Positions 39,546 through 49,270 of a DNA stretch of 64,000 nucleotides are shown one piece after another. The position numbers were made by a program, and so were the translations under genes. The notes under the pieces were generated by a model. It was not told the origin of the DNA. It searched no databases and saw only the letters and a program-made list of their open reading frames with translations. The first letter of the stretch is position 1. Each line of letters starts with the position of its first letter. The stretch is from assembly GCA_027574665.1 (NCBI GenBank), contig CM050655.1, positions 7,683,170-7,747,169 on the forward strand, given 5' to 3'. The stretch is from Rhynochetos jubatus (Eukaryota; Chordata; Aves; Eurypygiformes; Rhynochetidae).

Positions 39546-39604
39546 GGAGGGGGGGAGGCGGCGGGGGGGGGGGGGGTACCCCCCCCCGCCGCCTCCCCCC
39601 CTCC
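39546..39604. repeat. Near-perfect GC-only inverted repeat, 26-bp arms, 7-nt loop
   Basis: The left arm (39,546-39,571) consists of GGA, G7, A, GGCGGC and nine Gs. Five more Gs plus TA form the loop, and the right arm (39,579-39,604) is the exact reverse complement (C9, GCCGCC, T, C7, TCC). The G runs could also form quadruplexes. It lies about 0.35 kb upstream of the EGR2 CArG cluster. The homopolymer lengths may be affected by sequencing or assembly error. Confidence 0.85.
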
Positions 39605-39913
39605 GTCCCGTCCCCGCTTGCGCCCTCCGGTACAATAACAACCCACCGCCGACGGTATATATAGATCAGACACTTTCCAAAAAAACCCCAAAAACAGCGC
39701 TGCTCGGCGCCTCTTTCCACCCGTAATTCTGAAAAAAAAAAAATAATAATTTATATATATATATATTTATTTTAAGAAGGAAGAAGCCGGATTCCGTGAA
39801 TGCGGCTGTTTTCTGACCCGCCGCCGCTTTGCGGTTACGGGCTGCTGAGAAAGTGAAGCGGGGTCCGGCGGGGCGGCCCCGGGACCTCCCTCCTGCTTTT
39901 CCGAGCTTTTGCC

Positions 39914-39933
39914 TTTTTTTTTTTTTTTTTTTT
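39914..39933 (+). repeat. T20 homopolymer in the EGR2 upstream promoter
   Basis: An uninterrupted run of 20 Ts immediately precedes the first ETS-CArG module. It is a likely nucleosome-depleting poly(dA:dT) tract, and its length is probably variable. Confidence 0.85.
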
Positions 39934-39935
39934 CC

Positions 39936-39956
39936 CCGGAACGAGCCCTAAAAAGG
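39936..39956 (+). promoter_or_regulatory. EGR2: Distal serum response module 1 (ETS + CArG) of EGR2
   Basis: An ETS site CCGGAA (39,936-39,941) is followed after exactly 5 bp by a perfect CArG box CCTAAAAAGG (39,947-39,956). This is the orientation of the c-fos serum response element, where an ETS-domain ternary complex factor (ELK type) binds next to SRF. SRF and ternary complex factors couple MAPK and Rho-actin signalling to immediate-early genes. The match is seen in the sequence; use at this locus is inferred from the family. Confidence 0.7.
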
Positions 39957-39971
39957 GCAAGGGGGGCGGGG

Positions 39972-39992
39972 CCGGATCCTCGCCTTTTTAGG
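39972..39992 (+). promoter_or_regulatory. EGR2: Distal serum response module 2 (ETS + CArG) of EGR2
   Basis: CCGGAT (39,972-39,977), a 5-bp spacer, then a perfect CArG box CCTTTTTAGG (39,983-39,992). The layout is identical to module 1, which lies 36 bp upstream, so the two modules sit in register as a tandem pair. Confidence 0.7.
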
Positions 39993-40207
39993 ACAACGGC
40001 CCCAGCCACCGGAATACCCCCCCCCCCCCCCTCCGCCCCGGCCTTTGGGGCGGCGGCGGGGCGATGCCTGCGCGGCGGGTGCCGAACCGGGGAGGGCGGG
40101 GAGGGGGGGCTCTGGGCGGGTCGGGGCCGCCCCCGCGGAGATGAGGAGGGGTGATGGGGGGGGGGGGGAGTCGGGGCGGACGCGGGGCGGTGGGTCCCGC
40201 ACGCGGG

Positions 40208-40217
40208 CGCCCACGTG
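40208..40217. promoter_or_regulatory. E-box CACGTG overlapping an EGR-like site
   Basis: CACGTG (40,212-40,217) overlaps, on the - strand, ACGTGGGCG (40,208-40,216), one base from the EGR consensus GCGTGGGCG. This could allow EGR-family feedback on the promoter or binding of USF/MYC-type bHLH factors. Both are inferences. Confidence 0.4.
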
Positions 40218-40240
40218 ATCGCCGGGCCCCGTTCCTCAGT

Positions 40241-40262
40241 CCTTATATGGGCAGTGACGTCC
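40241..40262 (+). promoter_or_regulatory. EGR2: Proximal CArG box plus CRE-like element of EGR2
   Basis: A perfect CArG box CCTTATATGG (40,241-40,250) is followed by TGACGTCC (40,255-40,262), one base from the palindromic CRE TGACGTCA. A GGAA-type ETS core lies just upstream on the opposite strand (about 40,232-40,235). SRF plus CREB sites near the start are typical of FOS and EGR immediate-early promoters and predict induction by growth factor, calcium and cAMP signals. Confidence 0.75.
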
Positions 40263-40281
40263 CGGGCATTCAGGGGGCTCC

Positions 40282-40289
40282 CATAAATA
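40282..40289 (+). promoter_or_regulatory. EGR2: TATA-like box of EGR2
   Basis: CATAAATA is the only AT-rich octamer between the CRE-like site and the start codon. It lies 32 bp downstream of the proximal CArG box, so transcription would start at about 40,310-40,320 and leave a 5' UTR of roughly 240 nt. The start site is a prediction. Confidence 0.6.
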
Positions 40290-40403
40290 CTTACCGCCAG
40301 ACTTGTCCTCCAGCGCGAGCTGCGGCGGGAGCGCGGCTCTCCCGGGGCACCGCGGGCACCCGCACCGCCGCGACGGGGCGGCCGCCCGCCCGCCCGCCCG
40401 CGC

Positions 40404-40430
40404 ATGCCGGCCCGAGCACCGCGCCGGTAG
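40404..40430 (+). CDS. Upstream ORF in the EGR2 5' leader (8 codons)
   Basis: In the predicted 5' leader an ATG at 40,404 opens an 8-codon frame (MPARAPRR) closed by TAG at 40,428-40,430, ending 123 nt before the EGR2 ATG. Its context is poor (C at -3, C at +4), so most ribosomes would be expected to scan past. It could dampen EGR2 translation. It counts only if transcription starts upstream of it, as the TATA position predicts. Confidence 0.4.
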   Translation: MPARAPRR

Positions 40431-40553
40431 CGGGAGGCAGGGGGAAGCGCACCCCCCCACACACCCCCGCCCCCGCCGTTTTCGCCCCCTCCCCGCCCCG
40501 GAGCGCACACCGCCGGCCGGGAGCGCCGCTCCCCCGGCCGCCCCGCCGCCCCC

Positions 40554-40734
40554 ATGATGACCGCCAAAGCGGTGGACAAGATCCCGGTGACCCTCGGTGG
40601 GTTCGTGCACCAGCTCCCCGAGGGTGTTTACCCCAATGCCGATGACATCTCCGCCGCGCTGCCAACTTCGGTCGCGATCTTCCCCAACGCCGACCTGGCA
40701 GGGCCGTTTGACCAGATGAACGCCGTGGCAGGAG
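40554..40734 (+). CDS. EGR2: EGR2 (Krox20) coding exon 1
   Basis: Encodes residues 1-60 and the first base of codon 61. The start gives [20 protein letters not shown], matching the vertebrate EGR2 N terminus; the segment [19 protein letters not shown] is also characteristic. Two ATGs are adjacent (40,554 and 40,557). The second has A at -3 and the better context, but the Met-Met start is conserved in the family, so I kept the first. The exon ends at a consensus donor GGAG|GTAAGC. Joined to exon 2 it makes Asp61 and continues in frame through GMINVDM, as in other vertebrates. This N-terminal part belongs to the acidic activation region. Compared with human EGR2 as I recall it, the segment after VYP is a few residues longer here. 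Confidence 0.96.
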
Positions 40735-42259
<1,525 letters not shown>

Positions 42260-42920
42260 CGGCGCGGGGCGCGCAGGAGCCAGCGCTGAGCCGCCGCCGA
42301 GCGCGGCGGGGCGCGGAGCCCGGCGGGGCGCGGTGAGCGCCCGGCGGCGCCGCGGGGCTCTCCGGGGCCGGAGCGGGCCGGGCCGGCGGGGTGTACATAG
42401 GGGCTGCGGCGGGAGGATGGATGCATGCAGTGCCGTCGTGGTGAGGTGTCCTTGGTGCCTTGTGTGGTGTAGAGCCCGGTCCCCTGTCTGCATGTGGGGG
42501 GTGCCTTACCGATCCGCTCCGACGACAGCGGCGACACCGAGACCGGAAAGTTTTTCCCTCCCGGGTTTTAGTATGGCTGTACATTTCTGCCTATTAATAT
42601 TGGGATTTTTTTTTTTTTTTAGAGACTATATTTTTGTACGCAACTGGTTTGGGGGTTTTTGGTTTTGTTTTCCTTTTTGGTGACTTAAAAGCGTTACGTT
42701 TGTAGTAGGACTTGGGACGGGATGTAAATACTGTGGCTGGAACCGACGCCCGTTTGCCGCCGGGGTCCGGCGCGCAGCAGGTAACGCGGATCGTGCGCAA
42801 CCACTAACGGGAGCGGGAAGGAGAGGGGGTTTCTTCCCGGCCGCTCTGTAAATAAACTTTTCGAAGATAGGGTCGGTGCTTACAACGTTTATAAAAGACA
42901 AATAAATCTCTTAATTATGC
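42260..42920 (+). other. EGR2: EGR2 3' UTR with two poly(A) signals
   Basis: The untranslated tail begins after TGA (42,257-42,259). It is GC-rich at first, then AT-rich from about 42,570 with long T runs. Canonical AATAAA hexamers lie at 42,851-42,856 (followed by a GT-rich GGTCGGTGCTT) and 42,901-42,906. Three Pumilio-type UGUANAUA motifs occur: 42,392-42,399, 42,723-42,730 and 42,847-42,854, the last overlapping the first poly(A) signal. The predicted 3' UTR is about 0.6-0.66 kb. Confidence 0.7.
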
Positions 42921-44599
42921 TAAATTGACACCTTTATTCGGGTAGGTTCCATGGTCCGGCCCGGGGGATGGGCTGCCTCCCGCCCGCCCCCGGGACCGTG
43001 CCGGAGCCCGGCGGGGGTGAGTGTGGCTTCGGGGCAGCCCGGCCCGGGCGCCCGCAACGCCTCGGCGCGGAAAACCAGCAGCCCCGGCCCCGGCGTACAA
43101 ACACCCGCTCTCGGCCGCGGGGATTTCCCTCGGAGACGGAGAGACGGGATAATATTAACCGGGGAGCGGGGTGGGTTTTTCTGACTCACTTTCTGTTTTG
43201 TTCCGCGGTTACGATCCGCCCCAGGCATCCTCCCCGAGTGGGCTCCGGAAGAGCGGGTCCCGCCGCCCCGACGGCCGCCGCGCCCGCTCTCGGGGGGCTC
43301 CGCGGGGGCCCGGGGGCGGCGGCGCTCGCCCCCGCGGCACGGCCGGGCGTTTTCTGATCACCACCCCCCCCGGCCGCGACACTGCTTTTTTTTTTTTTTC
43401 TTTTCCGTAACCTGTTTTGATTATCTTTTCTCTCGATGTCATCCCGGCTCGGCCCCGCCAGGGTCCTGCCGTCGGTGCAGGGCTGTACCGGTCCCGCGGG
43501 CTCGCCATGGTGGACAGCCCCGCAAACGCCACAGCCCCGCATGGGCAAAGCCCTTGCCCAGCTGCTTCCAGCCTCTGCTTGCCCCGGTGCCGGGTCCCAC
43601 CGTGCAAAGCCCCAGCGGCGCCTGCCTGTTCCGTCGGAAATGGCCCGTTCCCAGTCTTCCGGAACCGGCACTGGCCTTTGGAGCGGCCTTTCTTCTCGGG
43701 AAGGGTGGTCAGCAGTAGCTGAAGCGACGTGCCCGGTTGCGAATCGGATGTGAAGCAGGCTTCCAAAGCCAGGCACGGACCAGTCTGTGTGGGATGGAGA
43801 AGCCACGGAGCGAGGCCAGCTCCGGAACTGCCATGCTCACCACCTTGCTGTCACTGTCCACTGCAGCTGCGAAAGTAAGCATTCACCTCCCCTGCTGCAT
43901 CTCTTGTCGGGCTGTAGCTTTGTCACCTGATCCCGTGTGCTCCTGGCCCCCAAAAGAGACCGTGGCCTGCTGCCGGAGGGATGTCACACGGGAGCACAAC
44001 CCCACACGAGCCGTGGCCTCCTCGGTCGGCATCGGAGAGGAGAGGTGGACAGGGATCCCGCGCTCTCAAGCCTGCTGCGCTCCTGGAGGTACTGCCACGG
44101 CCTCGGGAAACCGCAGCTTGGTCGCAGCCAGAGTGTTGTGAGCGAAATCGGGATCTCGGCTACCCAGTTGTGCGATCCAAGGCTCCGCTTGCGCTCTCCA
44201 AACTACTGTCTGCAGCCATGCTACGAGAGTAAAACCCCAGCCGAAAGCAAACCAAGATGAACACCACAGAAACCGTAAATGAACTGAATTAAGCAAAGTG
44301 CCGACAACCAGCACACGGCTACAAGAAAACCTTACATCGTGTCATGGCATGAGCGGTCTTAAACCCGCGCCTTTGCCTTACAGCAAGGGCCAGCTTCAAA
44401 AGTGGCGATACTGCGTGTGCCTGGCTGCGTCTGCAGGGTGGCGGGGGAAGAGCTGGGCTGAGGACCCGGCGTTAAGCATCGCCTCTCAGAGAAAGGCCAT
44501 TCGGGCTGTCAGGCTAAAGAAACTTGTGCTCTCTTGCACCATGCTTGGTTCAAGACTGTCGTGCTGGTGAAGGAAAGTAAGGACTGGTCAGCGGTGAGA
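42921..44599. other. Spacer between EGR2 and ADO, no gene seen
   Basis: GC-rich on the EGR2 side and grading to neutral. Open frames occur on both strands but have no family resemblance and are expected at this GC content. A minus-strand AATAAA (TTTATT at 42,933-42,938) lies 27 bp from EGR2's second poly(A) signal and could end unusually long ADO transcripts. Confidence 0.5.
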
Positions 44600-46759
44600 T
44601 ATCCTGTATTTATTCTATACTTCAGCAGTAACAGTGATTATGCTGCTGTGAAAACACAGTAACCAGACTGCAGAGAGAAGGAACAATGTTACAGACTTAA
44701 ACCTTCTGCTTACAGATACCCAGAACGTAGGAAGTAAGTTTCAATTACAGAGAGGCTTTTTTTTTTTCTTCAATGCATCTCAGGTTTTCTTTGCTATTTT
44801 TCCCAGCTGTAATACTTTGATGCCAACAACCTTTATTAAAAAAACAAAAGTAAGAAAAAGGTTTTGCCGTGATTGTTCACATCACTCCGCAGCGCAAGGG
44901 ACCGTGCTGTCCTCTATAGAAAGATGCGTTAAAGTCCTGTCCCACTAAACATCGTGACTAGGTTTTACACGTGGAGGAAAACAAATCAAAAACCAAGCAG
45001 AAGGACCTAAGGGGAGGATAGAGCAGATGAGATTAAAAAAAAATGCTCTCTGTTGCAGTTTGTTTTTCCAGTACAGCTGTTCGCACGCACCACGCCAGCT
45101 TCTTTGCGGGCTTCTGAAAACGGATGACGGTCTTCGTTAGCATGGGAGTTAGAAACAGGCTGTAGCACAGGGAGGCATTGCGTTATAGTTAATGACTACG
45201 TTCGACAGAGAATTGTTGCACATTAACTAACACTGAGCTGCAGGGGAATTCCAGGAAAAACAGGTAAGCCAGCTGCAGAAATATCAGACACTTTAAAGTG
45301 CTGTAAGAATAAATGGAAATCACCCGACCTCATTTCCACTCATTTTTCCTTGCAAAATAATTAATCTGTGCATGCATAACACTGACTGTATTTTACATTC
45401 ATTCTTTCATAGGCCCAAAAAAAAAAAAAAGGAAAAAAAAATTATGCCATATCAGAATCATTTAAAAATTCACACATACAAGGCACTGTACAGGAAAAAC
45501 AAGTCTGCTTTTACAAATACAGAAAGAAAAGTTAAAGCCAGCTGCGGAACGTTTTCTGGAGCAGGTTGGTACGTCACTTAGGAGGTTGGTAAGTCGTGTT
45601 TTCTTACTCAAATTCCCACACTGCGACCAGGAGGGTCAAGGCTGCCCCGGCGGCCTGGGACTGTGGAACGCGAGGCGTGCGTCGGGATGGACGGGCGGGA
45701 GACCAGTCCCCGCAGTACAGATGGAGTATTTCACCCGCAGAAAAATCTCCCTTGTTAGAAAGCCAGCATCCCCTGCCGTGGACAAACCGCATCTCCAGAC
45801 CGCTTCCATCCAAGCAAGGCGAAATTCACGGTGTCTCTTTTACGCTACGTTTATTTAAAAGCCTTATGAAAAAGTAGTCTATAAATAGTATAAAGAGGGA
45901 AACTGCAAGGCTCGGGAAGCCCAAAGCGTTCGCTTGTCCATATAAAAACACATGCCACGCTTTGAAGAGAAGACGTCAGGTCAAATCTTATCGGTACCTA
46001 GGGTATGCACGCTGCCGTACACAGAGGGCTTGCAGATACGTCATGTTTCTAGAATAGCTTCCACGACACAACAGCGGATAGCTGGTTTTTCTAGGATGCC
46101 CACGGTTCCCGCTACCTTCCGCCTCTGCTGCAGGACAGGTTCCAAGCAGGGTTAATTAGCAGCCGAGTAGTCTCCTTCTCCTAGCAAATACGCACAGACG
46201 TACTCTGTCACTCTCAGTTGCAACAGTGAGACCTTGGAGAACTTTACAAACTGTTGGGAAGCAATTCTGAACCTGACAGTGTCCCTTCGGCGCAGGAATT
46301 CCCTCATCTACCGCCCTGGGGGCCACTGGAGGAGGGTGTCCGGGCTCAGCTGTTGCCCTGGGTTTGATTTTTGCCAGCAGGGCACAGCTCTCGAGCCCCG
46401 GGAGTCCCCGAAGGGTGGGAGCCGGGCCGGGGGGAAGTCGGGGCAGCCCGGCGACGACCCTTATTGCCTTTATTCTCCCCGCCAGAGCCCGATGCTCGCT
46501 GCATCCCTCTTCCCCCGCCAAGCCGCTGGGCACTTGAACCGCGCGACTCCTCCGCTCAGCCGGAAGGAAACACACACGCTCCGGCGCCCTCCTGCCCCCC
46601 CGACTCACCGAGCCGGCCGCGATGGGACGCCAGGCAAGGGGCAGCCGGGGCCGGAGCGGCGCGGGGCCGGGGGGAAGGCGGGCCGGGGGGGCGCTGGGTG
46701 GGGGGCGGCGGGTTCTCCCCAACCGTCCCGGCGGCCGCCGCCGGGCCCGGGCCGCCGGC
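44600..46759 (-). other. ADO: Probable ADO 3' UTR
   Basis: Mammalian ADO has a long 3' UTR, and the sequence downstream of the ADO stop has matching minus-strand AATAAA signals at 46,469-46,474, 45,850-45,855, 44,832-44,837 and 44,609-44,614. Use of the last would give about 2.15 kb. The stretch is AT-rich and non-coding with no other gene evidence. Extent and signal choice are inference. Confidence 0.4.
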
Positions 46760-47500
46760 TCAGAGGCAGACGCGGGGCCCGGGGTAGGGCTCGCCCCCGC
46801 ACCAGAAGTCGGAGACCTGCGGGGTCTCCATCAGCCACACCTCCCTCGGCAGCGGCTCGGCGCCCGCCGGCGGCCCCTCCAGCAGGCGGTAGTAGTGGCA
46901 GTCCCTGCCGTGCTGGGGGTCGTAGGGCGGCGCCAGGATGTCAAGGAAAGCGGCGGGTCCGTCCACGGCGTCGATCTGGTGGAGGTTGTCGGCGTGCGGC
47001 GAGAGCAGGCAGGGCGGGGAGGCCGGCGTGTAGTGCTGGCGGGAGCGGTACAGGGCGCGGTGGCAGGGCCCGGAGGCGGCGGCGGCGGCGGGCGGCGGGG
47101 CGGCGGCGGCGGCGGCGGGGGGCAGCGTGTCCATGCAGGCGATGCGCAGCGTGCCGTAGAGCACCTTCAGCATGCCGTTCATGCCCGGGTGGTCGTGCAG
47201 CGGGATGCAGGCGCCGCTCCGCAGCAGGAACACGCCCATGCTGAAGCTCTCCGTCTCGCAGATGTGCATGTAGCTGACGGGCGGCACCGCGCCGGCCCAG
47301 GGGAACCCGCCGCCCTCCCCCGCCGCCGCCGCCGCCGGCCCCCGCGGCGCCAAGCGCAAGTCCTCGGCGCGCACCTCGCCCAGCAGCTGCTGCAGCCGGT
47401 GCAGGTTCTCTCCGAAGGCCGGTCCCGCCGGGCTGCGGAAGGTGATCTGCGCCTGCCGCGCCACCCGCTGGATCAGGGAGGCCATGTTGTCCCGGGGCAT
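46760..47500 (-). CDS. ADO: ADO, 2-aminoethanethiol (cysteamine) dioxygenase, single exon
   Basis: Encodes a 246-residue cupin-fold, iron(II) thiol dioxygenase (human 270). The enzyme adds O2 to cysteamine to make hypotaurine and to N-terminal cysteines of proteins such as RGS4/5 and IL-32, feeding the Arg/N-degron pathway as an oxygen sensor. Iron ligands are His102 and His104 in IPLHDHPGM and His174 in DNLHQID. Cys201 and Tyr203 in RDCHYY correspond to the Cys-Tyr crosslink pair of human ADO (220/222). FLDILAPPYDP and GEPYPGP are also family signatures. The start MPRDNMASLIQR matches other vertebrates and has GCCGCC before the ATG; the frame stays open further upstream but with no ATG. Two linkers (55-60 and 129-142) are Ala/Pro-rich. 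The cysteines at human positions 18 and 239 are Gln18 and Glu215 here. The gene is intronless and convergent with EGR2. Confidence 0.97.
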   Translation of the reverse strand: MPRDNMASLIQRVARQAQITFRSPAGPAFGENLHRLQQLLGEVRAEDLRLAPRGPAAAAAGEGGGFPWAGAVPPVSYMHICETESFSMGVFLLRSGACIPLHDHPGMNGMLKVLYGTLRIACMDTLPPAAAAAAPPPAAAAASGPCHRALYRSRQHYTPASPPCLLSPHADNLHQIDAVDGPAAFLDILAPPYDPQHGRDCHYYRLLEGPPAGAEPLPREVWLMETPQVSDFWCGGEPYPGPRVCL

Positions 47501-47507
47501 GGCGGCG

Positions 47508-47534
47508 CCCGGCCCGGCCCGGCCCGGCCCGGCC
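47508..47534. repeat. GGCCC pentamer tandem in the ADO 5' leader
   Basis: CCC, four full GGCCC units and a partial unit lie directly upstream of the ADO start codon. In the mRNA sense this is a GGGCC repeat, which could form a stable or G-quadruplex-like leader structure. Confidence 0.8.
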
Positions 47535-47592
47535 GCTCTCGCCTCCTCCCCCCGGCCCCTCCGCGCAGGCGCGCCCCCGCCGCCGCGCACCA

Positions 47593-47605
47593 CGGGACTC
47601 GTAGT
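47593..47605 (-). promoter_or_regulatory. ADO: ACTAYRNNNCCCR promoter motif of ADO
   Basis: On the - strand the sequence ACTACGAGTCCCG matches the conserved vertebrate promoter motif ACTAYRNNNCCCR exactly (resembling the ZNF143-type ACTACAANTCCC). It lies 93-105 bp upstream of the ADO ATG, where a core promoter of a CpG-island gene is expected. No TATA box is seen. The start site is probably within about 100 bp of this element. Confidence 0.6.
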
Positions 47606-48295
47606 CCTGCCCGTCCGGCGGCGGCGGGAGGAGGAGGGGGCCGGCGGCGCCCGGCAGGGCCGGCGAAGGTGAGCGGCGTCGGGCTGTCGCTGCGGGAGGG
47701 CGGGGAGGAGGCGGGCTGCTTACTGGGCCGCGTAACGCCCAGCGCCGTGTCGTGACCGCGTAATGGGCTGCGTGAACAGTTCGTTGTGATCGCCGGTTGC
47801 TCGTTACAGCTGGGCTGTTGGGGCAGATTTATCCCATTTCAACAGTTTATCGCTGCCGCTGCCGCTCCCGCTGGAGCGCTGGATGGAGGCCTCGCCGGAC
47901 GGCCTGCGCTGCCCTCGGTGCGTCTCCTCACCGCGGCCCGTGAGCCGGACTGTACCTGAGCTCCGCATCTTTGACCGCAGACGGGCACTGCGCAAGCACA
48001 CGGAGTTCCAGACGCCGATCCTCGGAGAATCCATGGGTGACGGAAAGGAGGGATAGTCTTTCGGCTCCGTTCCAGCCCGGCGGGCCTGCGTGTGGCTGTT
48101 TTCAGGCTGGTGTACCAACAGGGTACAGCACTTACCCTGCCAGGACGTTACATGCATCGTCTTCTTTCACTTCCATACCTCTGGCAAGGATGCTGTTACC
48201 TTCTTCCTGATGCTGTGGCGAGCGCGTCGCGCCCGGAAAATACTGTGGTTTGGAAGTCAGAGATGAACCCGCTAGCGCTGGGATTCGCTGAACCA
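47606..48295. other. ADO upstream flank, no gene seen
   Basis: GC-rich for the first 150 bp, then grading to neutral. A divergent transcript from the CpG island is possible, as at many vertebrate promoters, but no exon, splice pair or conserved protein can be recognised on either strand. Confidence 0.5.
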
Positions 48296-48377
48296 AGTTA
48301 GGCTCTGATCACAAAAACGTGAGGGCCTCAAGGAGGCCTCAAGGAGGCCTTTACGTTTTTGTGATCAGAGCCTAACT
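48296..48377. repeat. Perfect 25-bp foldback hairpin with tandem-repeat loop
   Basis: The arm at 48,296-48,320 is exactly reverse-complementary to 48,353-48,377 (25 of 25). The 32-nt loop contains CTCAAGGAGG twice at an 11-bp period (48,327 and 48,338), and an inverted copy of that decamer, CCTCCTTGAG, lies just outside the hairpin at 48,388-48,397. There is no target-site duplication or known element end, so I do not call it a transposon. It may stem from a template-switch or snap-back replication event. Confidence 0.9.
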
Positions 48378-49270
48378 CGCCGTAATACCTCCTTGAGCTC
48401 AGTTATCTGGGCGGCTGTCCAGCACCTACCTGCCGTGGTGGGTCTAGGCCCAGCTGGTTAGGGTTCCCAACATCAGCTGAACCATGGTAGTCAAGCAGGG
48501 CTCCAGTGGCTGCAGCCCACCAAGTTTAAAAAACTCCGTTTAAAAACAAGCTAAACCAACGTGTTTTCTTGGTCAACGGCAAACTTGAGTCTTAAGATTT
48601 GCATTAAGCTGAAGGGAGATCCATGTGGTCTTACAGTATTCTTACATGCGATCCACGAATCAGAAATACAGATGTTGCGGGCATGTGGTGGCCCAGCAGA
48701 GGATGAAATACTGTAAACAAGGGTCGGCGACTTGAATCTCTCTTCCCAAAACTATTTCACTCCTTCTATAAATAAGTTGGCTACACAGAATGCGGGCTTA
48801 GGTCATGGCATTATTGCTTCCTCTTCACAGAGGAGGGATGTTCATTCGAGTCGCTGCTTTCGAGTTCCACCTGGAGCTACAAAGCACTGCAATCTTCAGC
48901 TGTTTCGTGTTCACGCACCCATGTTTTAAGTCGTTTCTCTTTCCCCTGCCAGTGTTGGGAGCACGGGGGGAGGAGTGGGTGAGCGTTTCTATAGCTGGCA
49001 GGAACAGGTCTGCCCGGCAGGGTGCTTAGGAGGAGGGGCTGGCTGTCTTAAGGTGAGTGGTAGAGTCTTCAACGGCCTGTGAGCCTTTCCATATTGGAGG
49101 GATGGCTGAGACACCGACAGTCTTGTGGCTGCTGCGTTGATGGACAACTGGCCTTTTGTCAGAAGCCAAGGGGTTTGGGAGGCTCCATCTTCAGTGTGCT
49201 CTTCTATTCAGTCCCCTTCTGTAGGGACAGTCAATTTAATTAAGGAGATACGGACCGGAATTTTTGGCAG
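48378..49270. other. Intergenic DNA, no gene seen
   Basis: Unique-looking sequence without coding potential, recognisable RNA gene or repeat, other than the inverted decamer at 48,388 described with the hairpin. Confidence 0.55.

Larger units (their letters stand above)
46600..47700. other. CpG island of ADO
   Basis: Very GC- and CpG-rich sequence covers the complete ADO coding region and promoter, as expected for a widely expressed single-exon gene. Composition also explains the long open frames on the + strand here. Confidence 0.75.

Noticed and set aside
47501..47593. N-terminal extension of ADO to 47,593
   Set aside because: The frame is open but has no ATG upstream of the conserved MPRDNMA start. 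The upstream start would have to be GTG, and the added residues are low-complexity.
46234..47755. Long + strand frames across ADO
   Set aside because: Composition shadows. The - strand carries an intact ADO with all catalytic residues.
48296..48377. Calling the foldback hairpin a MITE or microRNA gene
   Set aside because: No target-site duplication or known terminal motif for a MITE. The stem is perfectly paired and shorter than a typical pri-miRNA stem, with a large structured loop, so neither class is supported.
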